The translations under genes and the position numbers were made by a program. Shown here piece by piece: positions 33,435 to 42,971 of a DNA stretch of 64,000 nt. This stretch comes from Streptomyces sp. B93. Lineage in GTDB: Bacteria > Actinomycetota > Actinomycetes > Streptomycetales > Streptomycetaceae. Location: the NCBI RefSeq assembly GCF_018070565.1, contig NZ_JAGPXL010000001.1:434001-498000 (forward strand). Direction: 5' to 3'. Numbering within the stretch: position 1 is the first letter of the stretch; every line of letters begins with the position of its first letter. The notes beneath the pieces were generated by a model. The model was given only the letters and a program-made list of their open reading frames with translations. It searched no databases and was not told the DNA's origin.

Positions 33435-34796
33435 ATGGACAAGCAGCAGGAGTTCGTGCTCCGGACGTTGGAGGAGCGCGACATCCGGTTCGTACGTCTG
33501 TGGTTCACGGACGTGCTGGGCTTCCTCAAGTCGGTCGCCGTGGCCCCGGCCGAGCTGGAGCAGGCCTTCGACGAGGGCATCGGCTTCGACGGCTCCGCCA
33601 TCGAGGGCTTCGCGCGGGTGTACGAGTCCGACATGATCGCCAAGCCGGACCCGTCCACCTTCCAGATCCTGCCCTGGCGTGCCGAGGCCCCCGGCACGGC
33701 CCGGATGTTCTGCGACATCCTGATGCCGGACGGCTCCTCCTCCTTCGCCGACCCGCGCTATGTGCTCAAGCGCGCCCTGGCCCGCACCTCCGACCTGGGC
33801 TTCACCTTCTACACCCACCCGGAGATCGAGTTCTTCCTGCTGAAGGACAAGCCGCTCGACGGCTCGCGGCCGACCCCAGCCGACAACTCCGGATACTTCG
33901 ACCACACCCCGCAGAACATCGGCATGGACTTCCGCCGCCAGGCGATCACCATGCTGGAGTCGATGGGCATCTCCGTCGAATTTTCCCACCACGAGGGCGC
34001 CCCCGGCCAGCAGGAGATCGACCTGCGCTACGCGGACGCGCTCTCCACGGCCGACAACATCATGACGTTCCGCCTGGTCATGAAGCAGGTCGCGCTGGAG
34101 CAGGGCGTACAGGCCACCTTCATGCCGAAGCCGTTCTCCGAGCACCCCGGCAGCGGCATGCACACGCATCTGTCGTTGTTCGAAGGCGACAGGAACGCCT
34201 TCTACGAGTCCGGCGCCGAGTACCAGCTCTCCAAGGTCGGCCGCTCCTTCATCGCGGGCCTGCTGCGGCACGCGGCGGAGATCTCGGCGGTCACCAACCA
34301 GTGGGTGAACTCCTACAAGCGCATCTGGGGCGGCTCCGAGCGCACCGCGGGCGCGGGCGGCGAGGCCCCGTCGTACATCTGCTGGGGCCACAACAACCGC
34401 TCGGCCCTGGTCCGCGTCCCGATGTACAAGCCCGGTAAGACCGGCTCCGCCCGGGTCGAGGTCCGCTCCCTGGACGCGGGCGCCAACCCCTACCTCGCCT
34501 ACGCCGTCCTCCTCGCCGCGGGCCTGAAGGGCATCGAGGAGGGGTACGAGCTTCCGCCGGGCGCCGAGGACGACGTCTGGGCCCTCTCCGACGCCGAGCG
34601 CCGCGCGATGGGCATCGAGCCCCTCCCCCAGAACCTGGGCGAGGCCCTCACCCTCATGGAACGCAGCGACCTCGTCGCCGAGACCCTCGGCGAACACGTC
34701 TTCGACTTCTTCCTGCGCAACAAGCGGCAGGAGTGGGAGGAGTACCGCAGCGAGGTCACCGCCTTCGAGCTGCGGAAGAACCTGCCGGTGCTGTAG
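33435..34796 (+). CDS. glnA2: Glutamine synthetase-like enzyme GlnA2
   Basis: A 453-residue type I glutamine synthetase fold. Visible elements are IGFDGSAIEGFARVYESDM, the metal-ligand strand THPEIEFFLL, the ATP/glutamate region GSGMHTHLSLF and NRSALVRVPMY, and the C-terminal ALTLMERSDLVAETLGEHVF. In S. coelicolor the equivalent gene (SCO2241) is one of the extra glnA genes reported to act as a gamma-glutamylpolyamine synthetase, not as housekeeping GS (recall). ATG 33435 fits that length; ATG 33420 has its AAGG too close. GYELPP occupies the usual adenylylation-site region. Confidence 0.9.
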   Translation: MDKQQEFVLRTLEERDIRFVRLWFTDVLGFLKSVAVAPAELEQAFDEGIGFDGSAIEGFARVYESDMIAKPDPSTFQILPWRAEAPGTARMFCDILMPDGSSSFADPRYVLKRALARTSDLGFTFYTHPEIEFFLLKDKPLDGSRPTPADNSGYFDHTPQNIGMDFRRQAITMLESMGISVEFSHHEGAPGQQEIDLRYADALSTADNIMTFRLVMKQVALEQGVQATFMPKPFSEHPGSGMHTHLSLFEGDRNAFYESGAEYQLSKVGRSFIAGLLRHAAEISAVTNQWVNSYKRIWGGSERTAGAGGEAPSYICWGHNNRSALVRVPMYKPGKTGSARVEVRSLDAGANPYLAYAVLLAAGLKGIEEGYELPPGAEDDVWALSDAERRAMGIEPLPQNLGEALTLMERSDLVAETLGEHVFDFFLRNKRQEWEEYRSEVTAFELRKNLPVL

Positions 34797-34811
34797 GGGC
34801 GGATTCCGGTC

Positions 34812-34848
34812 CGAAGGGGCTGACGGTCGTCGACCGTCAGCCCCTTCG
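34812..34848 (+). terminator. Terminator of glnA2
   Basis: Perfect 18-bp arms, CGAAGGGGCTGACGGTCG and its complement, with a 1-base centre, 15 bp after the stop. No T-run follows, as is usual in Streptomyces. Confidence 0.75.
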
Positions 34849-35067
34849 CGCGTCCGGCGTCGAAAACCCGTGGAACGGTGGCGCCGCCCCCCACTACCGT
34901 GCCGCTGGACCGAGTCGTCCAGGACAAGGACGTGCCGTTGTACACCGTGTGAGACCTCCCGAGAGCTGATCTGTCGCGCGTCGCCGCTGCCGCTGTGCGC
35001 CGCGCTGCTTCCTGCTGCGGACTTCTCACTGAAACCGGTGTACTCCTGTGCTCAATCGCTGGGTGGT

Positions 35068-35613
35068 ATGCCCACCTGCCTGCCGACCGTTCTCCGCCGT
35101 TGCCACGCCTGCGCGTCCGGCCGCTTCCGGGCGAACGGCAAGTTCCGTGTCAACGCCCACCACAAGCTCCTCGACGCCTGGCTCCTCGTGCTCTGCACCG
35201 GCTGCGGAGACACGGCCAAGCTCACGGTCTGGGAGCGGATGAACGTCCGCTCCGTACGGCCCGGCCTGCTGGACCGGATGCACGACAACGACCTTGGCCT
35301 GGCGGCCGAACTCCTCCAGGAACCGGCCCTTCAGCGCCGTAACCGCGTCGCCCTCGACTGGACGGGCGCCTGGCGCCTCGACACCGGCGGCTCGGACCGC
35401 CTTGACCGCGAGGTGCTCGACGTCTCGGTCCACTTCGCGGCCCGCATACCCGTCCGGCCGGTGCGGCTGGTCGCCGAGGGGTGCGGCCTCACGCGGGCCG
35501 AGGTCGAGCGACTGGTCGCCGACGGCAGGCTCGTCTCGGCGGTCCGGCTGAACGCCAAGCTCTCCGACGACTTCACCTTCACGCTCAAGCCGCCGCCGGA
35601 GGAGGCAGGATGA
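35068..35613 (+). CDS. DUF1062 protein, start probably damaged
   Basis: A 181-residue protein from ATG 35068: MPTCLPTVLRRCHACASGRF, then KFRVNAHHKLLDAWLLVLC, TGCGDTAKLTVWERMNVRSV, and a C-terminal VSAVRLNAKLSDDFTFTL. Two CxxC pairs (CHAC, CTGC) suggest a zinc ribbon. Function unknown. The normal family N-terminus, as I remember it (about LNRWVVxPTCLP), appears in the other frame from GTG 35048 as VLNRWVV. A one-base loss near 35068 seems to have split it, leaving translation to restart at this ATG or not at all. Confidence 0.7.
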   Translation: MPTCLPTVLRRCHACASGRFRANGKFRVNAHHKLLDAWLLVLCTGCGDTAKLTVWERMNVRSVRPGLLDRMHDNDLGLAAELLQEPALQRRNRVALDWTGAWRLDTGGSDRLDREVLDVSVHFAARIPVRPVRLVAEGCGLTRAEVERLVADGRLVSAVRLNAKLSDDFTFTLKPPPEEAG

Positions 35614-35628
35614 GGTCTCCGATCCAGG

Positions 35629-35953
35629 GTGGGGAGCAAGGGTGGGTTACGCGGGGGCTTCGAGAAGCGGCTCGCGGAGTGGTCCGCCGCGGGGCCCGTC
35701 GCCTATGTCGAGGTCGAGTACTTCGGGGGGGGTCGGCGGGCAACGGGCCGCTGTCTGGGGCAACGGCGCGCTGGTTCCGGGGCCGCTGGCGGTGCCGACG
35801 AGAAAGTGGCGGTTCTCCCGTTCGATCAGCCCGGTCTCGCAGGCCCTGCGATGGCTCGGCACAAGCAGGACGCTGGGCGAGGACGAGTTCGAGGCCGTGG
35901 GACTGGACCGTTGCCGGACCCACGACGACCGGCTGTCCTCCCGGGACGGTTGA
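35629..35953 (+). pseudogene. Decayed gene with a frameshift at a run of eight G
   Basis: Residues before the G-run (35727-35734) read FEKRLAEWSAAGPVAYVEVE, then YFGG. After it, one frame later, they read GGQRAAVWGNGALVPGPLAV, then SISPVSQALRWLGTSRTLGE and DEFEAVGLDR. Joined, these resemble a common small Streptomyces protein family of unknown function (recall). The N-terminus also looks shortened. A slip in the G-run, real or a sequencing artefact, explains the shift. Confidence 0.6.
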
Positions 35954-35975
35954 GGGTCACGGCGGCGGCGTTCCG

Positions 35976-36338
35976 TCAGAGCGCCGCCGCCAGCCACACC
36001 GTCACGCCCGCGACCGCTGTCAGCGTCCAGTTGAGGCCGGTCTCCTTCGCCTCCCCCCGGGAGAGGTGCAGCCCCGCCGCCAGCACCTGGAGCACGACGA
36101 GACCGGCTGCCGCCGCCACGGCCAGGCCCGGTGCGACGCCCGTCAGGGGTGGGAGCAGCAGGCCTGCCACGCCCAGGAGTTCCAGCACGCCTATGAGTCG
36201 GACCAGGGGCATGGGGACCGAGTCGGCCCAGGCCATCATCGGGGCTAGTCGCTCCTTGCTCTGGGTGGCCTTCTTGGTGCCCGAGTAGAGGTAGAAGAGG
36301 CCCAGCAGGGATACGACGATCCAGTACGCCACGGTCAT
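35976..36338 (-). CDS. DoxX-like small membrane protein
   Basis: A 120-residue protein with four predicted helices (YWIVVSLLGLFYLYSGTKK; LVRLIGVLELLGVAGLLLPP; GLAVAAAAGLVVLQVLAAGL; WTLTAVAGVTVWLAAAL). The pattern SGTKKA...VRLIGVLELLGVAGL fits the DoxX/DUF4870-like group. Function uncertain; some members support redox or thiosulfate pathways. It is divergent from an HxlR regulator across 112 bp, so that regulator probably controls it. Confidence 0.8.
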   Translation of the reverse strand: MTVAYWIVVSLLGLFYLYSGTKKATQSKERLAPMMAWADSVPMPLVRLIGVLELLGVAGLLLPPLTGVAPGLAVAAAAGLVVLQVLAAGLHLSRGEAKETGLNWTLTAVAGVTVWLAAAL

Positions 36339-36414
36339 GGTTCCGCCTTCTCACGTCATGGGTTACGACGGGGGAGCAGGGCCATGATGGGTAACCGTCG
36401 GAAGGTCTGCAAAA

Positions 36415-36430
36415 GGCACATCCGTGTGCC
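36415..36430. promoter_or_regulatory. Inverted repeat in the DoxX-HxlR divergent promoter
   Basis: GGCACA-TCCG-TGTGCC, 21 bp before the HxlR start. Candidate operator for HxlR (inference). Confidence 0.35.
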
Positions 36431-36450
36431 CGTCTCCCACCTGGAGCGCG

Positions 36451-36852
36451 ATGTCGAAGTACGAGAGGGCCTGTCTGATCCGGGGTGACGGCGGGCGGGC
36501 CGTGCGTGGGCTGCTCGACCGGATCGGGGACAAGTGGACGCTGCTCGTGGTGGCGACGCTGCACGGGGAGCGGATGCGGTTCACCGAGTTGCTGCGCCGG
36601 ATACCAGGGGTGTCGCAGCGGATGCTGACGTTGACGTTGCGGCATCTGGAGCGGGACGGGCTCGTCGGGCGGACGGTGTACGCCGAGGTGCCGCCGCGGG
36701 TGGAGTACGAACTCACGGAGACGGGGCGGACGTTGATCGGACCCGCCGTCGCGCTGGCCGAGTGGGCGATCGAGCACAACGCCGGGATCGAGCGGAGCCG
36801 GGAGGCGTATGACGACGCCCGGCACGAGAAGGCCGGGCCTCCTCAGGGTTGA
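36451..36852 (+). CDS. HxlR-family transcriptional regulator
   Basis: A 133-residue winged-helix regulator. GLLDRIGDKWTLLVVATLHG and RFTELLRRIPGVSQRMLTLT, then LRHLERDGLVGRTVY are characteristic of HxlR. The N-terminal Cys in YERACLIRG may act as a redox sensor, as in YodB/HypR (family knowledge). ATG 36451 follows GGAG by 4 bp; GTG 36424 is a weaker alternative. The 3-prime end overlaps the convergent MFS gene by 10 bp. Confidence 0.85.
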   Translation: MSKYERACLIRGDGGRAVRGLLDRIGDKWTLLVVATLHGERMRFTELLRRIPGVSQRMLTLTLRHLERDGLVGRTVYAEVPPRVEYELTETGRTLIGPAVALAEWAIEHNAGIERSREAYDDARHEKAGPPQG

Positions 36853-38063
36853 AGCGTCTCCGCTCGCTCCGGGACGTGCGTCGCCACCAGGCGTTCGTGG
36901 GACGGGGTGGCCGGGGCCGTACGGCGGTCCAGTGCGTACGCCGTCGCGGCTACCGCCAGGCCCAGTACCGCCAGGCCCGCGCCCGCCACCGCCGGGGACG
37001 TCACGCCGTGGCCCGCGGCCAGGGTCAGGCCGCCGATCCAGGCGCCGCCCGCGTTGGCGAGGTTGAAGGCGGCCTGGTTGGCGGAGGAGGCGAGGGAAGG
37101 GGCGGAGGCGGCCTTCTCCATGACCATCAGCTGGAGAGGGGAGCCGGTGACGAACGCGGCGGTGCCGAGGAGGGTGACCGCCAGGGCCGCCGTCCAGGGG
37201 GTGGTCATCAGCAGCGGGAACAGGGCGAGGACCGTCGTCAGTGCCGTCAGGCCGCCGAACAGGGTGCCGCGCAGGGAGTGGTCGGCGAGGCGGCCGCCGA
37301 GCAGGTTGCCGATGGTCGCGCCGACGCCGAACAGGGCGAGCAGGAGCGTGACGCTGGCGTCGGTGTACCCGGCGGCGTCGGTGAGCATCGGGGTGATGTA
37401 GCTGTACGCGGCGAAGAGCGCGCCGAAGCCCGCGACCGTGGTGCCGAGGGCGAGCCAGACCGGCAGGGAGCGCAGGGCCGTCAGTTCGCCGCGCAGGCCC
37501 GCCGCCGGGGTCGGGGCGCTCGCCGCGGGGACCAGCAGGGCCAGCGCGGCGATCGCCGCCACGCCGATCGCGCTGACGGCGAGGAAGGTCGCCCGCCAGC
37601 CGAGGTGCTGGCCCATGAGGGTGGCCGCGGGGACGCCCGCGATGTTGGCGACGGTGAGGCCGAGGAACATCAGGGAGACGGAGCGGGCCTTGCGGTCGGG
37701 AGCGGCCATGCTGGTGGCGACGACGGCGCCTACGCCGAAGAAGGCGCCGTGCGGGAGGCCGCTGAGCAGGCGGGCGGCGAGGAGCCAGTGGTGGTCGGGG
37801 GCGAGGGCGGAGAGCGCGTTGCCCGCGACGAAGAGGACCATCAGGGCGATCAGGACGCGGCGCCGGGGCACGCGTGCCGTGACGGCCGCGAGCAGCGGGG
37901 CGCCGATGACCACGCCGAGGGCGTACGCCGAGACCAGATGTCCGGCGGCGGGGAGGGAGACGCCGAGATCGGCGGCGACATCGGGCAGCAGGCCCATCAT
38001 CACGAACTCGGTGGTGCCTATGCCGAAGGCGCCTACGGCCAGGGCTAGCAGGGCCAGGGGCAT
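36843..38063 (-). CDS. MFS transporter, AraJ/PbuE-like
   Basis: A 406-residue transporter with twelve predicted helices. It begins LALAVGAFGIGTTEFVMMGL, then LPDVAADLGVSLPAAGHLVS, the signature of the sugar-efflux/purine-efflux subgroup. Likely a drug, nucleoside or sugar exporter; the substrate is not predictable. A small inverted repeat (38102-38116) lies 38 bp upstream. Confidence 0.85.
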   Translation of the reverse strand: MPLALLALAVGAFGIGTTEFVMMGLLPDVAADLGVSLPAAGHLVSAYALGVVIGAPLLAAVTARVPRRRVLIALMVLFVAGNALSALAPDHHWLLAARLLSGLPHGAFFGVGAVVATSMAAPDRKARSVSLMFLGLTVANIAGVPAATLMGQHLGWRATFLAVSAIGVAAIAALALLVPAASAPTPAAGLRGELTALRSLPVWLALGTTVAGFGALFAAYSYITPMLTDAAGYTDASVTLLLALFGVGATIGNLLGGRLADHSLRGTLFGGLTALTTVLALFPLLMTTPWTAALAVTLLGTAAFVTGSPLQLMVMEKAASAPSLASSANQAAFNLANAGGAWIGGLTLAAGHGVTSPAVAGAGLAVLGLAVAATAYALDRRTAPATPSHERLVATHVPERAETLQP

Positions 38064-38101
38064 GGGAATCTCGGGCCTTTCGGAGTGTGGTGTTCCGCCA
38101 T

Positions 38102-38116
38102 CATACGTTTTGTATG
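38102..38116. promoter_or_regulatory. Inverted repeat upstream of the MFS gene
   Basis: CATAC-GTTTT-GTATG, an AT-rich dyad 39 bp before the MFS start; candidate operator or promoter element. Confidence 0.35.
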
Positions 38117-38182
38117 TTCAAGCTCGGAACAAACTTTCTCGGGCCCAGTATTCCAACAGGTCAGGGGCAGGCTTCGGGCCGG

Positions 38183-39241
38183 TTAAGAACCCGTGGCCAG
38201 ATCCACCCGGGCCGCCACCGGCAGATGGTCGCTGCTGGTCCTCGGCAGGGTCCAGGAGCTGACCGGCTCGATCCCCTTCACCATCACCTGGTCGATGCGG
38301 GCCATCGGGAACGAGGCGGGCCAGCTGAAGCCGAAGCCGCTGCCCGCGGCGCCCTGGGTGGAACGCATCTGGCTGGTCACCGCGTTGAGCGCCCGGTCGT
38401 TCATGGTGCCGTTCAGGTCGCCGAGCAGCACGATCCGCTCCAGGCGCTCGTCGGCGATGGCCTCGCCGAGGGCGTCGGCGCTGTGGTCGCGCTGCCGGGC
38501 GGTGAACCCGGCCTCCAGCTTCACGCGCACCGAGGGGAGGTGGGCGACGTAGACGGCGACCGGTCCGGCGGGGGCGGTCACCGTGGCGCGCATGGCGCGG
38601 GTCCAGCCCAGCTTGATGTCGACGGAGCGCACGCCGCTGATCGGGTACTTGCTCCACAGGCCGACCGTGCCCTGCACCGAGTGGTACCGGTACGTCGACG
38701 CCAGCGCCTTCTCGTAGACCGGGACGGCCGCGGCGGTCAGCTCCTCCAGGGCCAGCACGTCGGCGCCGGAGGCGGCCACGTCCTCGGCGGTGCCCTCCGG
38801 GTCCGCGTTCTCGGCGTTGACGTTGTGGGTGACCACGGTGAGGTCGCCGCCGGTGGCCGCCTTGTCGGAGAGCAGCCCGCCGAAGAGGTTCAGCCAGACC
38901 AGCGCGGGCACCAGGACCGCGATCAGCGCGCTGGCCGAGCGGCGCACCAGGCCGAGCACGAGCAGCACCGGGATGGCGACGCCGAGCCAGGGCAGGAAGG
39001 TCTCGGTGAGACTGCCGAGGTTGCCGATGGAGTTGGGGATGTGCGCGTGGACGACCATCACCAGCGCGAGCAGCAGGGCCAGGGCCGCGAGGACCAGCCC
39101 GCGGAGCCAGACGCGGCGGTCGCTCCGCAGCCGGCCGAGGAGGCGGGCCGTACGGTCCTTCAGGCGCCGTAGGGCAGAGCCGCGACGCTCGGGCCCCGGG
39201 CCGTCGTTGTCCGTCTCCGTCACGTACGCCTGTTGCGCCAT
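38183..39241 (-). CDS. Membrane-anchored endonuclease/exonuclease/phosphatase-family protein
   Basis: A 352-residue protein. A basic N-terminus is followed by three helices (LRGLVLAALALLLALVMVVH; LPWLGVAIPVLLVLGLVRRS; ALIAVLVPALVWLNLFGGLL). The exported EEP domain has TVVTHNVNAEN, DVLALEEL with the catalytic Glu, LLGDLNGTMNDRAL and the final SSDHLPVAA. Members act on nucleic acids or phospholipids; which applies here is unclear. A monocistronic core-type gene. Confidence 0.85.
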   Translation of the reverse strand: MAQQAYVTETDNDGPGPERRGSALRRLKDRTARLLGRLRSDRRVWLRGLVLAALALLLALVMVVHAHIPNSIGNLGSLTETFLPWLGVAIPVLLVLGLVRRSASALIAVLVPALVWLNLFGGLLSDKAATGGDLTVVTHNVNAENADPEGTAEDVAASGADVLALEELTAAAVPVYEKALASTYRYHSVQGTVGLWSKYPISGVRSVDIKLGWTRAMRATVTAPAGPVAVYVAHLPSVRVKLEAGFTARQRDHSADALGEAIADERLERIVLLGDLNGTMNDRALNAVTSQMRSTQGAAGSGFGFSWPASFPMARIDQVMVKGIEPVSSWTLPRTSSDHLPVAARVDLATGS

Positions 39242-39419
39242 ACCGTCGCCTCGCTACCTGCCGTGCACACCGTCATCCCCCGCACCCAAGACCCTAGGGG
39301 ATGATCGGCTCCGTTCCCGCCGTCCCATGACGGCCGTTCGGAAGTGCAGGACGACTCCTCGGGCGCCGGGGGTTCCGGGGTCCGGGTGTGAACGCGCTCT
39401 CTGTGACGAACCACGCACA

Positions 39420-40055
39420 TCAGTGCTCGGGGGACGGCGGGCTGACGGGACGTAGACCCTCGAGGAGGGTGTCCACGATCCGCTCGGCGAGGCCCTCGGG
39501 GAGGTCGGCGGAGCGGCGCAGCACGGAGCGGGTGAGCATGGGGCCGACGAAGATGTCGTAGAGGAGTTCCACGTCGGTGTCGGCGCGCAGTTCGCCGTCG
39601 CGCTGGGCGCGGCGCAGGAGTTCGATGCCGGTACGGCGGCGGGGGGCGATGACCATGCTGTCGTAGGCGGCCCAGATCTTGGGGCTGCTCTTCATCTGGG
39701 CACGCACGTTGTGCAGGATCGCGGAGGTGCGGTCGGCGAGGCCGCGGCGGCGCAGGGCCTCCAGCAGGACGACGAGGTCGTCGCGCAGCGAGGTGCCGGG
39801 GAGTTCGGGGTCGGGGGGTTCGGCGGCGCGCAGGACGTCGACGAAGAGTTCCTCCTTGCCGCGCCAGCGGCGGTAGATGGTGGCCTTGCCGACGCCCGCG
39901 GTGCGGGCGATGCGTTCGATGGAGAGGTCGCCGAGCGGGACGCCGTCCTCCAGGAGTTTCATCGCGCCCTCGATGATGGCGCGCTCCACGGCCTCGCTGC
40001 GGGGGCGGCCACGGGTGGGGCCGTCATGTGGGGGGTGGGGGGCGGCGAGGCTCAC
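39420..40055 (-). CDS. TetR-family regulator of the adjacent exporter
   Basis: A 211-residue repressor. The HTH is SIERIARTAGVGKATIYRRW, then RGKEELFVDVL. GTG 40055 is preceded by GAAGGGA. It lies 61 bp downstream of, and co-directional with, the DHA2 exporter gene. The long operator at 41730-41762 before the exporter is its probable target, so the pair would be jointly derepressed by a ligand. Confidence 0.87.
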   Translation of the reverse strand: MSLAAPHPPHDGPTRGRPRSEAVERAIIEGAMKLLEDGVPLGDLSIERIARTAGVGKATIYRRWRGKEELFVDVLRAAEPPDPELPGTSLRDDLVVLLEALRRRGLADRTSAILHNVRAQMKSSPKIWAAYDSMVIAPRRRTGIELLRRAQRDGELRADTDVELLYDIFVGPMLTRSVLRRSADLPEGLAERIVDTLLEGLRPVSPPSPEH

Positions 40056-40116
40056 GGTGGTGCGTCCCTTCGTCGGTCCGGGGCGGGGCGTGGACGATTC
40101 TTCCTGGTGCGCCTTC

Positions 40117-41712
40117 CTACGGTGTGCCGCCCGGCTGGGCGACCGGCTCGGCCGCTTCCTCCGGGGCGTCCCCGGCGGCCGGGTCCGGCTGCCTGCCCGG
40201 CAGGAACAGCGCCACGACCACGGCGCCGAGCACCGCGATGCCCGCGCCGCACAGGGCGGTGATGTGCATGGCGTGCAGGAAGGCGTCGTTGGCGGAGTCG
40301 ACGAGGGGGGCGCCGGTGGGGCCGAGGCGGTCGGCGACGGCGAGGGTGGCCTCGATGGACTCGCCCGCGGCGTGCCGGGCGCCGGCCGGCAGGGCGGTCA
40401 GCTTGTCCTCGATGCCGGTGCGGTAGGCGGCCGACAGGACGGAGCCCAGTACGGCGATGCCGAGGGCGCCGCCGACCTGGCGGAAGGTGTTGCTGAGCGC
40501 GGAGGCGGAACCGGCCTTCTCGCGGGGCAGGGACTGCATGATGACGACGCTGACCGGGGTCATGATGTGCGCCATGCCGGTGCCCATCAGGAAGAACACG
40601 ACTTCCAGGAACCAGATCGGCGTGTCCGCGTCCAGGGTGGCGAACGCGCCGAGCATCGCGGCGAGCAGCACCATGCCGCCGGTGGTGGTCGCCTTGTTGC
40701 CGAAGCGGTCGACGAGGAGGCGGGCGCGGGGCGCGAAGACCAGCTGGGCGAGGGCGAGCGGCAGCATCAGCAGGCCGGTCTCCAGGGGCGAGTAGCCGCG
40801 CACGCTCTGGGTGTAGAAGACGGCGAAGAACGTCACGCCCATCAGTGCGAAGAAGACCAGCGAGATGGCGGCGATCGCGGCGGAGAAGACCTTGTCCTTG
40901 AAGTAGGTGACGTCGATGGAGGGGTGGTCGCTGCGCTTCTCGAAGACGACGAAGGCGACGATGACGGCGAGCCCGGCGCCGATGGCGCCCAGCACGGTGG
41001 GCTCCGTGAAGTCGGCCAGTTCGCCGCCGCGGATGATGCCGTAGACGAGCAGGACCAGGCCTACGACGGACAGGGCGACGCCCACCGGGTCGATCCGGCC
41101 GGGGTTCGGGTCGCGGGAGTCGGGCACCAGCCACACCATCAGGGCGAGGGCGAGCAGCACGATCGGCACGTTGATGAGGAAGACCGAGCCCCACCAGAAG
41201 TGGTCCAGCAGGGCGCCGCCGGTGATCGGGCCGATGGCGATGGCGAGGCCGACGCCGCCCGCCCAGATGCCGATGGCCTTGGGCTGCTCGTCGCGCTCGA
41301 AGACGTTCATCAGTACGGCGAGGGTGGCGGGCATCACGAAGGCGGCGCCCAGGCCCATCACCGCGCGGAACCCGATCAGCTCGTTCGGCGAGGAGGCGAA
41401 GGCGGCGAGCGCGGAGCCGGCTCCGAAGACGACGAGGCCGCCGAGCAGGACCTTCTTGCGGCCCAGCCGGTCGCCGAGGAGTCCGGCGCTGAACAGCAGG
41501 CCCGCGAAGACCAGGGTGTAGGCGTTGATCGCCCACTCCAGCTCGCTCTGGGTGGCGCCGAGGCCGGTGGGTGCGGGGGTGGAGATCGTCTTGATGGCGA
41601 CGTTCAGGATCGAGTTGTCGAGGACGACGATCAGCAGGCTCAGCATGAGCACACCGAGGATGGCCCAGCGGCGCCGGTGCACCGCCTCGGGGACGCCTGA
41701 GGGAGTTGTCAT
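40117..41712 (-). CDS. DHA2-family MFS multidrug exporter
   Basis: A 531-residue, 14-helix proton-driven drug exporter. Family motifs: [18 protein letters not shown] in helix 1, [14 protein letters not shown] (motif A) and [19 protein letters not shown] (motif C of exporters). The acidic C-terminal tail is [13 protein letters not shown]. Expected substrates are hydrophobic or cationic drugs. First gene of a two-gene unit with the TetR gene; the promoter overlaps a perfect 12-bp dyad. Confidence 0.9.
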   Translation of the reverse strand: MTTPSGVPEAVHRRRWAILGVLMLSLLIVVLDNSILNVAIKTISTPAPTGLGATQSELEWAINAYTLVFAGLLFSAGLLGDRLGRKKVLLGGLVVFGAGSALAAFASSPNELIGFRAVMGLGAAFVMPATLAVLMNVFERDEQPKAIGIWAGGVGLAIAIGPITGGALLDHFWWGSVFLINVPIVLLALALMVWLVPDSRDPNPGRIDPVGVALSVVGLVLLVYGIIRGGELADFTEPTVLGAIGAGLAVIVAFVVFEKRSDHPSIDVTYFKDKVFSAAIAAISLVFFALMGVTFFAVFYTQSVRGYSPLETGLLMLPLALAQLVFAPRARLLVDRFGNKATTTGGMVLLAAMLGAFATLDADTPIWFLEVVFFLMGTGMAHIMTPVSVVIMQSLPREKAGSASALSNTFRQVGGALGIAVLGSVLSAAYRTGIEDKLTALPAGARHAAGESIEATLAVADRLGPTGAPLVDSANDAFLHAMHITALCGAGIAVLGAVVVALFLPGRQPDPAAGDAPEEAAEPVAQPGGTP

Positions 41713-41729
41713 GCCGTCGAGCGTAGGGG

Positions 41730-41762
41730 ATTTACGATACGGGTCGGTCTCGTATCGTAAAT
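41730..41762. promoter_or_regulatory. TetR operator before the DHA2 exporter
   Basis: ATTTACGATACG (41730-41741) and CGTATCGTAAAT (41751-41762) are exact inverted repeats with a 9-bp spacer. The dyad is AT-rich against the local background and lies 18 bp before the exporter ATG. Confidence 0.75.
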
Positions 41763-41905
41763 TTTTACCCGGCCCTTAACCGGCCGTCGTGACCGGATGC
41801 CGACGTGACGGGGGTCCCCTAGCCGCGCCTGGCACGAGGTGCCACCATGGAGGGGATCCGGGGACGCCGTCAGGGTGCCTCGAGATGACGTAAGGAGCCG
41901 GTGCA

Positions 41906-42781
41906 ATGACGCAGCTTTCGGCTGCCCAGCCCGCGAAGACGGGAACCTCCGACGGCAGCAAGGCGCTGTACGGAGGCAAGGGCACCCGCCGTATCACCGT
42001 CCGCGACATCGCCCTCGCCAAGGAGCGGGGCGAGAAGTGGCCCATGCTCACCGCCTACGACTCGATGACCGCCTCCGTCTTCGACGAGGCCGGGATCCCG
42101 GTCATGCTCGTCGGCGACTCCGCGGGCAACGTCCACCTCGGGTACGAGACCACCGTGCCCGTCACGCTCGACGAGATGACCATGCTGTCCGCCGCGGTCG
42201 TCCGTGGCACGAAGCGGGCCCTGATCGTCGGCGACCTGCCGTTCGGGTCCTACCAGGAGGGGCCTGTGCAGGCGCTGCGCTCGGCGACCCGGCTGGTGAA
42301 GGAGGCGGGCGTGCAGGCCGTGAAGCTGGAGGGCGGTGAGCGGTCGCACGAGCAGATCCGGCTGCTCGTCGAGTCCGGCATCCCGGTGATGGCCCACATC
42401 GGGCTGACCCCGCAGTCCGTCAACGCGATGGGCTACCGCGTGCAGGGGCGCGGCGAGGAGGCGGCGCAGCAGCTGCTGCGGGACGCGAAGGCCGTGCAGG
42501 ACGCGGGGGCGTTCGCGGTGGTGCTGGAGCTGGTGCCGGCGGAGCTGGCGGCGGAGGTCACGCGGACGCTGCACATCCCCACCGTGGGGATCGGTGCGGG
42601 GGCGGAGACGGATGCGCAGGTGCTGGTGTGGACGGACATGATGGGGCTCACCGGGGGGCGGGTGCCGAAGTTCGTCAAGCAGTACGCCGATCTGCGGGGG
42701 GTTCTCGGGGGCGCCGCGAAGGCGTTCGCCGAGGATGTTGTCGGCGGGGCGTTCCCCTCTGAGGAGCACTCCGTCCACTGA
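41906..42781 (+). CDS. panB: 3-methyl-2-oxobutanoate hydroxymethyltransferase
   Basis: A 291-residue first enzyme of pantothenate synthesis; it transfers a hydroxymethyl group from methylene-tetrahydrofolate to ketoisovalerate. Visible family motifs: [34 protein letters not shown] (metal-binding Asp), [20 protein letters not shown] with [11 protein letters not shown], and [26 protein letters not shown] precedes ATG 41906 by 8 bp. A strong terminator follows. Confidence 0.95.
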   Translation: MTQLSAAQPAKTGTSDGSKALYGGKGTRRITVRDIALAKERGEKWPMLTAYDSMTASVFDEAGIPVMLVGDSAGNVHLGYETTVPVTLDEMTMLSAAVVRGTKRALIVGDLPFGSYQEGPVQALRSATRLVKEAGVQAVKLEGGERSHEQIRLLVESGIPVMAHIGLTPQSVNAMGYRVQGRGEEAAQQLLRDAKAVQDAGAFAVVLELVPAELAAEVTRTLHIPTVGIGAGAETDAQVLVWTDMMGLTGGRVPKFVKQYADLRGVLGGAAKAFAEDVVGGAFPSEEHSVH

Positions 42782-42802
42782 GCCATTGCCGCACCACCCA
42801 TG

Positions 42803-42842
42803 GACAGCCCTCGCCGGTCTTCCCCCGCCGGCGAGGGCTGTC
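42803..42842 (+). terminator. Terminator of panB
   Basis: GACAGCCCTCGCCGG (42803-42817) and its exact complement (42828-42842) flank a 10-nt loop, 22 bp after the stop. Confidence 0.75.
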
Positions 42843-42971
42843 CCCCTTGGTGGGGCTGGGCGGGGGTGGGTCGCGCGGCCCGGCGCTGCGAGGTGCCGCT
42901 GCGCCCACCCGTGCCGCCCCAGCGGCACGACTGCCCGCAGCTACGGCGGCTCGGCGGCTGTGTAGGACGGC

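Noticed and set aside
38757..38900. Possible riboswitch upstream of panB or nadE, or elsewhere in intergenic DNA
   Set aside because: No conserved riboswitch core could be seen. The stretch at these coordinates is simply coding DNA of the endonuclease/phosphatase gene.
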